A stretch of DNA of 64,000 bases from Anticarsia gemmatalis. Its lineage: Eukaryota; Arthropoda; Insecta; Lepidoptera; Erebidae. The stretch covers positions 2,602,501-2,666,500 of the forward strand of contig NC_134774.1 in NCBI RefSeq assembly GCF_050436995.1, read 5' to 3'. This document shows positions 49,101-61,100 of the stretch, one piece after another. Numbering within the stretch: position 1 is the stretch's first letter; every line of letters starts with the position of its first letter. The translations under genes and the position numbers were made by a program. The notes under the pieces are model-generated. The model was not told the origin of the DNA. It did not search any database and saw only the letters and a program-made list of their open reading frames with translations.

Positions 49101-52100
49101 GAAATATTTTAACGCGGCCGAAGTCGCCGGCAGAAGCTATTTAATCTAGAAATATAACAAATAAGACTCACCCTGATCTCTCAACACAGTGACTGCCTCC
49201 AGGACTCGCTTGGTGTAGATACACGGCTCGTAGTTGTCCATCTCTTGAGTCACCACCGAGCACACCCTGTAGGTAGGAATGTTGTGTTAAAACATACTGT
49301 ATAACTTTGAATACAACCTGTAGATAATAATGTAGTGTTAGAATATGACATAAAAAGTTGACGTCCTGTATATAAGGATGTAGTGTAAGAACACACTGTA
49401 TAATATTAGGCACACCCTGTGGACGACGATATAAAATTAGAACACGCTGTATAACATGGAGCATATTATATTCACGCGGCCGAAGTCGTGGGCAGAAGTT
49501 ATCGTATGGTTAGTGGTCAACCTAGTGTCAAAGTTGTTCAAGCCGCCTGAAGGTCTTTGACGTGGCTTAACGACTGTTATCCTAATAGACTACCTCCGGG
49601 ACCGACTTTTTACATGCCCTTCGAAGCACGGCACTAAGCGGTCATCCATCTATGAAATGTCCGGGCCAATGGCTGCCTGACCTGATGGTTCACTGATCGG
49701 TGAACGCAACTGGCTAGGGGCGCATCAACTATACTAATATTATAAAATTGTAGTTTGTTTTGGACGCGCTAATCTCAGGAACTGCTGGCGAATTGAAAAT
49801 TTTTATATATATAATTCTTCTGTAAGTGTGTATGTCACTGAACTTCTCTTAAACGACTGGACCGATTTTGATGAAATTTTTTGTGTGTTCAAGGGGATCT
49901 GAGAATGGTTTAGATTCACAATTTTGTCCATTGGACAATGTTTTTTTATTTAATTTTTATGGCAAAAACGTTTGACGGGTCAGCTAGTATATTATAGTGT
50001 TGGATAGCCTATTTATTGAGGAAGGCTATAAGCTTTATAACATCACGCTACGACCAATAGGAACAGAATACTAGTAAAAAATGTGGTATACCTGGTGGCT
50101 CGTCCGCGGATGGCTCCGGCGGTTCTCTCGAGCGAGTCGGGGTCTCCCTCCTGCAGCGCGATCACGCACTTGTTCACGTCCTCCAGGATGTGGTTCTCTG
50201 AGTAACCAACCAACCAATTGTTAATAGTTAATCAGATAAAGAAGATTTGAAGGGTCAGTGGTCAAGAGTCAAGGGACTAGTGTCGGGAGTCAAGAAACAA
50301 GAGTCGGGGTCAAGAGACAAGGGCCGGGGTCAAGAGACAGGGAGCGGGGGTCAAGAGACAAGGAGCGGGGGTCAAGAGGCGAGGGCCGGGGTCAGGGGAC
50401 AAGGAGCGGGGGTCAAGAGACAAGGAGCGGGGGTCAAGAGGCGAGGAGCGGGGGTCAAGAGGCGAGGGCCGGGGTCAGGGGACAAGGAGCGGGGGTCAAG
50501 AGACAAGGAACGGGGGTCAAGGAACATGGAGCGCGGGTCTAGGAACACGAAGCGGGGGTCAATGAACAAGAAGTGGGGGTCAAGAAACAAAAAGTGGAGG
50601 TCAAGAGACTAAAAGTGGGGGTCAAGAAACAATGATCTGGGGTCAATGAACAAGGAGCGGGGGTTAATTAACAAGGAGCAGGGGTCTATTAACGAGGAGC
50701 GGGGTCAGTGAACAAAGAGCAGGGGTCGATTAACGAGGAGCGGGGGTCAATGAACAAGGAGTAGGGGTCAATTAACGAGGAGCGGGGGTCAATTAACCAG
50801 GAGCGGGTGTTAAGAGACAATATGTGGGGGTCACGCGACAAGATGTGGGGGTCACGTGACAATATGTGGGGGTCAAGTGACAATGGTCGGGAGTCAAACG
50901 ACAAGTGTCGGGGCAAGAGACAAGAGGCGGGGGTCAAGAGATGAGGGCTGGGGGTTAAGGGACAAGAGTCGGGGGTTAAGAGACAAGGGAGTGTCGGTGG
51001 TAAAGGTCAAGTTTAGGGTTAAGAGTAAGAGCCATGAGTAAGAGACAAGGGTATGGTCAAGGGCTAGTGACAAGGGAGTGACGGGGGTAAGGGTAAGGGG
51101 TTTAGGGTTAAGGGTAAGGTTCAAGTCACAATGGCTAAGGGTCAATAGCGTAGAGCTGTACGTACCGCTAACAGCCAGGAAGTCATCAATGGTGGTGATG
51201 TCGTCCACAGCATCAGTGAGCAGCTTGACGGCGCGCTCCCAGGCGCGGGCGAAGGCGGCGGCGTTCTCCTGCGCCACGCGCGACCGGCAGCGCGCCGCCA
51301 GCACGCGGGCCGCGTTGATCACCTGCGGACGAGTTATATATTTTTTTTTTTTTTTTTTAAAAAGACAACTCCCGCACTAAGAATTGCTCTTGTGTCGCGG
51401 GGACTTTTACAAACATACAAACAACGGACACAAAGCACAACCAGACCCGAAGCAATTATTTGTGGATCGCACAAATAATTGCTCCGTGTGGGAATCGAAC
51501 CCACGACCTCCCGTTGCAGTGGTATCGGCGTGGCGACCTAAACCACTGCGCCACGGAGGCAGTCTAAAGTGTGTCAGGGACCTATATACGAGGTTATACG
51601 TCTTCTTCTTATCGTATGGTTAGTGGTCAACCTAGTGGCGAAGTTGTTCAAGCCGCCCAAAAGGAATTTGACGTGGCACAACGACTGTTTTCTTAGTTAA
51701 CAACAACCGAGACCGGACGCTCAGTTCAAATACCACATCTCGTACCGTTTACCGATCGATGAGCACAACTTTACTGGCTATGAGCGTTTCAAGGTTTATT
51801 TGTTAAGGGTCTCCTGTCAAAAACTACTATATCCACAGATTTCGTAAAGGCTATTATTTTCCAATTTCTTTTTTACAGATCAAACTCTGCGCGCGCTCAA
51901 ACGAATACAAGAGGACGACTTTCACGCGAGCGGAGCCGCACGGGTCAATTAGTTAGCATGTTTTCGTTCCTAAAAACATGTTGTTAAGATATTTGTCTAA
52001 TATTTCTAAAGCCGGTCGCTCATTTGACACCTTCCTAAAAATGGGCTAGAAATAATCTATACTAATATTTTAAAGCTATAGAGTTTGTTTGTTTATTAGA

Positions 52101-55100
52101 ACGCGTTAATCTCAGGAACTACTGGTCCGATTTGAAAAAATATTTCAGTGTTAGATAGCCGATTTATCGGGGAAGGCTATAGTATATCAGTAAAAAATGT
52201 TACAACAATGGAGAAAATTTTGGCCTATTCTCTCTTTGTGACGCAAGCAAAATTGTGATGTTTTCATTCCCAAAAACATGTAGTAAAGATATTTAACCGT
52301 CCGCCATCTAACATGAACCATCCTAGGGAATAGAAATGTTAGTCAAAGTATATAAACACAATACATACTTGTGGGCACAGTGATTCAATATGTTCGGCGG
52401 CATGACGCACCATCTTCACGCCGTCCTCGTTGTTGGACATCGAGCAGACCAGGTTGGCTACCTGTAGACAACATCATATATTAACAATACAATAAGGTCA
52501 ATTTGGGTAACTTTGAATCATTTGGGTCACATTGACAGTGGGAATTTGAACTAGTTTACGATTATTTTTTCACATGAAACCAATACAATTGATAAAAGTG
52601 TGCAAAACTAAAAAAAACCTTAATCAATTGCGTTTGTACCCAGGTTGACTGTAATGAAAACATTAAATTAAAAATTTGTAAAACCCTAGACACAAGAACT
52701 TATTTTCCCTTCAAAAAATCATACTTTTTAGTCAAATTTTCCCGCCACCAACTTTCTCATCATACGAAACAATTTGAGACCCCATCAGAGTAAATTTACA
52801 GACATTCGGTTAATCTCCTCACTATCACCCCTACAACTTTGTAACGACTCAACCGATTTTCATCAAACATGTCTAATAACACTCGCACAAGTCACCTTTA
52901 TTACAAAAAAACTAAATTGACATCACTGCATCCGTTCGGAAGTTGATGCCACAGACATAAACAAACAGACAGACAGACATGTCCAACTTATAACACCCCT
53001 CTTTTTGCGTCGGGGATAAAAAAATAGTTACTTAGATTGACATGTTCACGAATCATACGATAAAACTCATTTTAAGGCTAAGTTTACATGATCGCGCGGA
53101 GATAGATAGACGATACTAGCTGTTTACTTCGATCTTGAACCGCTTGGTCGAAAGTTCCGCGCAATCATATGAACTTAGCCTGAAAATACGAAACTGTGAG
53201 ATGGCCGCGTCGTTACATCATCAGCATTTATACAAAATGATTGTTGACATTTCATAAAAACACAAAGACAACATTTTTTGTCCCCCCCCCCTCCCTTTCC
53301 AAGTATTCCCCTTTCCCTTTGGCAAAAGGGGGGGGGGGCTTTTAAATACTAGATAGCTAATAAAAAACGTTGCAATAACGGGTACACTTAAATACATGCG
53401 GTCGAAGTCGCGGGCGGCAGATAGTAAAGGTATAAATATATAAAAGGGCCAAGGGTCTCCTCCCGTAATGTAGGAGGTGTTAGGCCTTGAGTCCACCACA
53501 CTGACCAAGTGCGGGTTGGGGACTTTGCATGCCCTCAAAGATTTTTTTATAAATATTGTGGCTTCAACTAAGTACTCCACAGGGCACGTACCTCGACGAG
53601 CTTGTTGGCATGTTCAGTGAACACGAGCGCGTACTCCTCCACTTCCTTCTCGTTGCCGTTGCGAGCCGCCTCCATCAACACCAGCAGAGGCACGTTGGTC
53701 TCCAGGAAACTATAACAAATGTTTAACAATATAATCTTATTGTCAACTTGGGTAACTTTGAATCATTTGGGTAACATTGAACGTGAGAATTTGAACTAGT
53801 TTCGATTATATTTTCATATGAAACCAACACAATTGATAAAGATTCATTTTAGTTTTGCAAACTTTTATCAATTGTGTTGGTTTCATATGAAAAAATAATC
53901 GAAACTAGTTCATATTTCCACGTTCAATGTCACCCAAATGATTCAAAGTTACCCAAGTTGACTGGACTTAATAAATAATGATAAATATAACATTAATGTC
54001 CCACTGCTGGGCAAGGGTCTCAACAAACAAGTGATTAAATGAATGAACGAACGAATAAAAGAATGAACGAACGAATGAATGAATGAATGACCGAATGAAT
54101 GAATTAATGACAGAATGAATTAATGAATGAATGAATGAACGAATGAATGAATGACCGAATGAATGAATGAACGAATTAATGAATGAATGAACGTACGAAC
54201 GAACGAACAAAAGAATAAATGAATGAATGAATAAATGCACGAATTAATGAACAAACGAACAAACGAATGATTGAGTATGTGCACCCACCTGTCGGAGACG
54301 TGGTCGACGACGGCCTTGCGCAGTTGCCTGCGCAGGTCGCGAGTCTTGCGGCACATGTTCTCGATGGCGCGCTCCAGACCCGCCGACTGCTCCGGCTTGC
54401 CCGCCTGGAGGGACAAACAAGTACAATTAAATTAAAAATTAAAGAAAACTCCCAACAAGAACTTCATTCCCGTTTAAAAATTAAAAAATAGGTGGGTTAG
54501 ATTAAGGCATTCTTATTTTTCCACCACCAACTTTCTCATCATACAAAACTATTTGAGACCCATTCGGTTAATCTCCCCACTTTCACCCCCCTACAAGTTA
54601 TTAACGGCTCAACCCATTTTCATGAAACGTGTCTAAAAACACTTGCACATAAATCATCTTTAAAACAAAAAAAATTGAAGTCACTGAGTCCGTTCGCAAA
54701 TTACGGTGCCACAGACAGACAGACACGTCAAACTTATAAAACCCCCTTTTTGCGACGGGGATTAAAAAGAATTGGCATTGTTCCTACGTGGCGCAGAGGT
54801 TAAGGTCGCCATGCCGCTACCACGGCGTCGGGAGGTCGTGGATTCTATTCCCATACGGATCAATTATTTGAGCGATCCCCATATAGTTGTTTCGTGTATG
54901 TGTTACTGTAAAAGCCCGAACGGTGGTAAATCCTAAGATTTTCCGGTATAACCTAAGATTTACCAACTCACAATGGTAAAAGTCCGAACAATTCTTTTAT
55001 TTCGAACTTTTACCTATATTCACTTGATGATGTCGAGATGTCGCCGGAGCCCCGCTTCGCGGGGCTCCTCCTTCTGGGTGGTTAAAAAAAAATAACCACG

Positions 55101-58100
55101 AAGGCTAAGGTGGGAGCTTCGCTTCGCTCGCTCCCACCCTAGCCTTCTAACCTAACCTACCCATGTCGCTGTGCCCAAAACTCCTTCTTTATATCTATGT
55201 CACAGTATATAATTATACCGTGAAATAGTTATAAACATAATTATGAAGGAGGATTTTTTTATATATCGTAACATAGTTTTTAAACTCTGGCTTGTTCGGA
55301 CTTTTACCATTGAGAGTTGGTAAATCTTAGGTTTTACCGGAAAATCTTAGGATTTACCACAGTTCGGGCTTTTACAGTAACATATGGATGTACTGTGTCC
55401 GTTGTTTGTATAATTGTAAAATAACCCGCGACACAAGAGCAATTCTAAGTTCTCAAAAGTTTGAAAATCTTCAAAAAATATTTTTTGGCAAGGGTCTCCT
55501 CTTGAATGAGGAAGGGGTTAAACCCTTCGTTATTCCTGGACGAGAGCCTTGCCTGGCAGTGGGACATTAATAGGTTAAATGAATTATTTTAGTACTCACA
55601 TTAGCCATATACTCGTGCAGCAGGTCTTGCAGCGCCTGACGCACCGCGTTACACTCCGCCACTATGCGCTCACGACGCTCGTCACTGAAACAATATATTA
55701 TATAAGTACATTATATATAACTAAAACTAAGTCAGTCAAGCAGTCAGTCAGTCAGTCAGTCAGTCAGTCAGTCAGTTGTTTTGTTTGTCGTATGGTTAGT
55801 GGTCAACCTAGTGTCAAAGTTGTTCAAGCCGCCCGAGAGGCCTTTGACGTAGCTTAACGACTGTTATCTTAGTAGACAACAACCGGGACCGACTTTTACG
55901 TGCCCTCCGAAGCACGGAGACGCCCAGTTCAAATACCACTATGCGGTCACCCATTTATGGAATGACCGCCCCAATGGTTGCTTAACCCACAGATCGTTTA
56001 CCGACCGGTGAGCGCAACTGGCTATGGGCGCCACCAAATCAGTCAATCAGACAATCAGACAGACAGACAGTCGGTCGGTCAGTCAGTCAATCAGTCAGTG
56101 AGTCAGTCAACAGCCACGCGGATTGTACTCGGAAGTTAAGCTACGCTTGCCGAGATGGGTATAATATATGGGTATAATGATGGGTAACTAGGTTGTATAA
56201 GTCAGACAGTCGCTGCATGTAAAATACTGGTATTCAGCTGCATCCGCTGAGACTGGAAGCCGACTCCAACATAGTTTGGAAGAAAGGCTAGACTCACTCA
56301 CTCATCGTATGGTTAGTAGTCAACCTAGTGTCAAAGTTGTTCAAGCCCGTAGACCTTTGACGTGGCTTAACGACTGTTATCTTAATTGGCAACAACCGGG
56401 ACCGACTTTTTACGTGCCTAAGGCTAGACTAAGACTGTATGTTGCTCACCGTGTGCAAGAGCTGTCAGCCATAAGTGCTGCGCCAGATATGATGGACTCA
56501 AGTCTCTCTTCAAGCGACGGACGAGTGCGGAGTTCCGAGTACGCAAGCGGCTCCATCACCATACGCTCCTAGAACAATAATTGTATGATTAGTATTAAAA
56601 AAACAGTGATAGCCGAGTGGTATAAGTTGGCACCTCCCACGCAAGTGCTCGATGATTCGAACCCGAGACAACACATATAAGACTTTTCGAAGTTATGTGT
56701 GTATTAGAAATACAACAGTGAAGGAAAACATCGTGATGCAACCTTGCCTGAGAGTTCTAAACAACAGTTCTTGAAGGTATGCAAAGTACCCAACCCGCGT
56801 TTGGCCAGCGTTGGTGTACTCAAAGGTCAACCCATTCCGTTTCCTTTCCTTCAAAGTAGTGTAAGTGTTTGTGGTGAACTGTTGTTATGTTAAACAACAA
56901 GCGTGACTTGTATCACGGAGACGCTCAGCTCAAACACTGCACCTACATCTATGTAATGTACAAGTTAACACACTGAGCGTTTACCTACTAGTAGTCCTAT
57001 TCTAATGTAATGTTTTTAGGGTAAAAGTCGAGTTAAATTTCAATAATCTGTGGTTATAAATACATAGATTGTTACGTCAAATTATCTTTAATAGATTTCG
57101 GTAGAAGTCACTACACACATATTACAAAGAATTCATGGGTAGTAACTGTTCGGAGTTCAGTGAGCTCGTGAGGTACCCAAATATCGAGCTTTTTTGTGTA
57201 GAGAAAAGATTTTATTACAAGTTCATACATACTATAATGCGAAAATACTTTTTCCCCGACCTAATAGTAAACTTAGTATCGAAAGATAGATAACGCCCGT
57301 CCCTAGTAAATGCACAGTGGATAGATAAGGTATTGAAAATGGCTGTTAACAGAGTATTTTAATGATAGATTACTTACATCAAAATCATCGAGAGCTTGAG
57401 CGAGTTCTCCCGGCCCTTCCACGGGACGATTGCCACCTGAAAAATAAAAATTAGTTAGCATCTACTAATCAAGGGGTTACCTAACTTAGGTAACTTTAGG
57501 GGGCGACTTAATAACCTAGAGATCGGTTTAAAATTTGTCCAGCGACTCAGCTATTAGTTAGAAAGGTCCCCTAACTTGGGAGCCGGAGTTAAAATTTAGG
57601 GAATGGTTTTAAAATTGGTCTAGTGACTCTGCAACCAGTTTTAAGTATAACATCACTACAAAAAACTGTGGTTTAAGTTAGGGGTCGGTTTCAAAACAAG
57701 CGAATCAGGTATAAAACTGGCCTAGCTATACAGCAAGCGGTTATTAGTGAATTCGGACCATAAAAACAGTCCCCTAACTTAGGGGACGGTTTCAGAACTT
57801 TGGAATCTATTTTAAAACCGATCTAGCAACACAGCAAGCACTTTTAGGTGAATAAAGACCATTAAAAAACAGTCCCGTAACTTAGGGGTCAGTTTTAGCA
57901 TCACTAAAATGACCCAGTACCCATTTCTTAGCATACCATGACCCCTCAATAAGCGTTTCCTCACAAATAAACAGTCCCCTAAGTTAGGGGTGTGTTGTGA
58001 CACTCACCCACAACAGGTATAGGTTGTCCCTTGGCCACACACGAGATAGTATCTACGGCAGAGCAGACTGCACGCAGTACATAGTCGCGGTTAGCCTTAG

Positions 58101-61100
58101 CCGCCGCTAGCTCCGGGTGACGGACGTACACCTGAAACAAACATATTTGATATAGCGTTGATGTAAGCAGAATTGGGAGTCAACGGACACAAAGCATAAC
58201 CAGTCCTGAAACAATTATTTGTGGATCGCACAAATAATTCCGTGTAGGATTAGAATCCACGACCTCCCGACGCAGTGGTAGCGGCGTGGTGACCTTAACC
58301 ACTGGGCCACTGAGGTAGTTAAAGCTCTCGATACTATACCGTTGCTAGTTCAACAAACTACCTACTACCGCTAGATGACACTATTCTAAATATGACACGT
58401 AGTACAAAACCCTCGGTACTACACTGTAACTAGTTCAACCAAAGACCGCTAGATGGCACTATTCTAAACGTGACACGTATAACTTCTTTCTTTCTTTTTA
58501 TAAAACTCCCTGTACCACACTGTAACTAGTTCAAGCAACTACCGCCAGATGGCGCTATTCTAAATATGACATATACTCAATGTGCCATATACCTTGGAGG
58601 CAGTGAGCAGCATGGTGGAGTGTTTCTTGAGCACGGCGCGCGCGGCGGCGAGCTCGTCCTTCATGCGCGGCTCCTTGAGCTCGCGCTGACGCTTGGCGGC
58701 CTGCGCGGCCAGCTCCGACGCCGAGCGACCGAACTGACGAGCTGACTCCAGCAGCTCCGACTGAGATGACGCCGACTTTAACTTGTCTAGGTCGTTCTCC
58801 ACCTGGCAGGAGGCAAAATCCATACTAATATTATAAATGCGAAAGTAACTCTGTCTGTCTGTTACTCAATCACGCCTGAACTACGGAATCAATTAGCATG
58901 AAATTTGGTATGGAGATATTTTGATACCCGAGAAAGGATATAGGCTACTTTTTAACCCGGGAAAATGACGCATTCCCATGGGAAAATTCAGGTTGCGAAC
59001 GAGGTCGCGGGTAAAAGCTAGTAATACATAATAGTGGAAGAAAACATAAAAAATCGTGAGCGAAGCAGCGCGGGTCAGCTAATAATGAATGTTTGTAAAC
59101 TCACAGTATTCAGCTTGGAAAGTAGAAGATGTACATCCACCATGTCTGCCAGGATCAGGAGCCTGGTCACAGCTGACAGAAGACCTCTGTAAATTAGGCA
59201 AAAAGTATTATAAAAGGATCTTTGGTCTGTGCGATATTATGTATGTATGTCTGTGTGTATGTATCAGGCAACAAACATAGCCCAAGTCACTATCATCGGA
59301 TACGGTGAAGAGAGCTATATGAATGTATGCATGTGTGTAAATATGTCTGTGGTTATGTATATTTGTACCTATAAATAAATAAAAAAATAAATATGAAATA
59401 CTATTGGACAACTCACACACGGTCATTTGATTCCAAACTAAGCAGATCTTGTAAGGTAACCAAATAACTGATAAACATACTTATATATTTCTAAATACAT
59501 ACTTATACAGATACATTAACATCCAGCCTCAGAACAAATACTCGTGCTCATCATACAAAGATTTGTTCCGGTTGGGATTGGAACCACACGCGGCGCTACG
59601 GCGAGGTGACCGCTTAAACCACTGCGCCAAACGTGCAGTTATATAGAAATGTATGCCTGTTTGTATGCATGTATGTTTCTGTGTGTGTATGTATGTAGGG
59701 TACATACCTGGCGGCGCGCACCATCCCGGAGCGGACGGAAGAAGCGCAGGGCTCCGATGAGAACTCACGCGCGCACACACTCATACACGCTCCTGTGATA
59801 ACAATACATAACATATTACATGACCCGCGCAACTTCGCTTGCATCACACAAGAGAGAATGGGTCAAAAATTTTCCCGTTTTTGTAACATTTTACTGGTAC
59901 TCTGCTCCTATTGGTCGTAGCGTGATGCTATAAGGCTTATTAATGGGCTATCTAACACTGAAATAATTTTTCAACTCGGACCAGTAGTTCATGAAATTAG
60001 CGCGTTCAAACAAACAAACAAACTCTTCAGCTTAATAATATTGTTTAGATTAAAGAAAACATATGACCCTAAATTTTTACCCATTTATCATCAACTCCTA
60101 AATTTTTATAGCCATTTTAGTATGGCAAAGCAACGTTTGCGGGGTCAGTTAGTATTAGTATAGATAGTATAGACACTCACCAGCCTTCCGCACCTCCTCG
60201 ACGGCGGCCAGCATCTGCTGCGTGATCTCCGGGTTCTCGTACGCGATGCTCTGCCCTCGCTCTATGAAGATCTCCGTCGCTCGCTCCACTGTCGCCACCA
60301 GAGCACTCGCGCGCTTTGACTTGCCGGCTGATATAGAGAGAGAGAGAGATATGTTTATTGTTAAAAAGGTAGACATATGGCAAGGGAAGTTTGTAAGGAT
60401 CGTATCGAGTGGCGTTCTTTGGTCTCTGCCTACCTCTATGGGAAAATGGTGTGATATTATGTACGTATGAATATGGTGTCCCCAAACTAAAGTAGCATGT
60501 GAGGCTAGATACGCACATGGCCCAGCCGTGTGGTAAAATAAATATTTAAAAAACTCTTCCATAACTGAGCAACTGTCTGACTGTCTTACGATGCTCAGCC
60601 GAAACTACCGAGCGTAGAAATTTCTATATGAGGATTCCGTAAGAAATGTAAAGGTGCACTATGAGAGGATTTCACGAAAATATGTTTGTTCCTGGTGGGA
60701 ATCGAACCGACGACCTCCCAGCGCAATAGTAGGAGCGTGGTGCCCACCTTAACTGCTGGGCCACAGTGGCAGTCACATAGAACATATTATGAGTAGCAGG
60801 GTAGAAGCATAGATAAGATGGGCGCCCATAGCCAGTTCCGCTCACCGGTCGGTAAACGATCTGTGGGTTAAGCAACCCTTGGCGCGGTCATTCGATAGAT
60901 GGGTGACCGCATAGTGGCATTTGAGCTGGGCGTCACCATGCTTCGGAGGGCACGTAAAAAGTCTACCCCAGCTCTTGTCTACTTAGATAACAGTCGTTAA
61001 GCCATGTCAAAGGCCTCTCGGGCGGCTTGAACAACTTTGACACTAGGATGACCATAAACCATACGACAACCAAACAAACAAGTATAGACAATGTCAAAGT

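Noticed and set aside
50247..50937. Arg/Gly/Ser- and Pro/Asp/Leu-rich open frames
   Set aside because: Translation of the 21-bp minisatellite in different frames, lying inside an alpha-catenin intron.
53968..54416. HSF/SFI-repeat proteins on the minus strand
   Set aside because: GAAT/GAAC microsatellite; the one real coding part is alpha-catenin exon 10.
55010..55150. Bacterial-type terminator hairpins suggesting foreign DNA
   Set aside because: They lie inside a MITE with complete TIRs and TATG duplications, so no prokaryotic transfer is needed.
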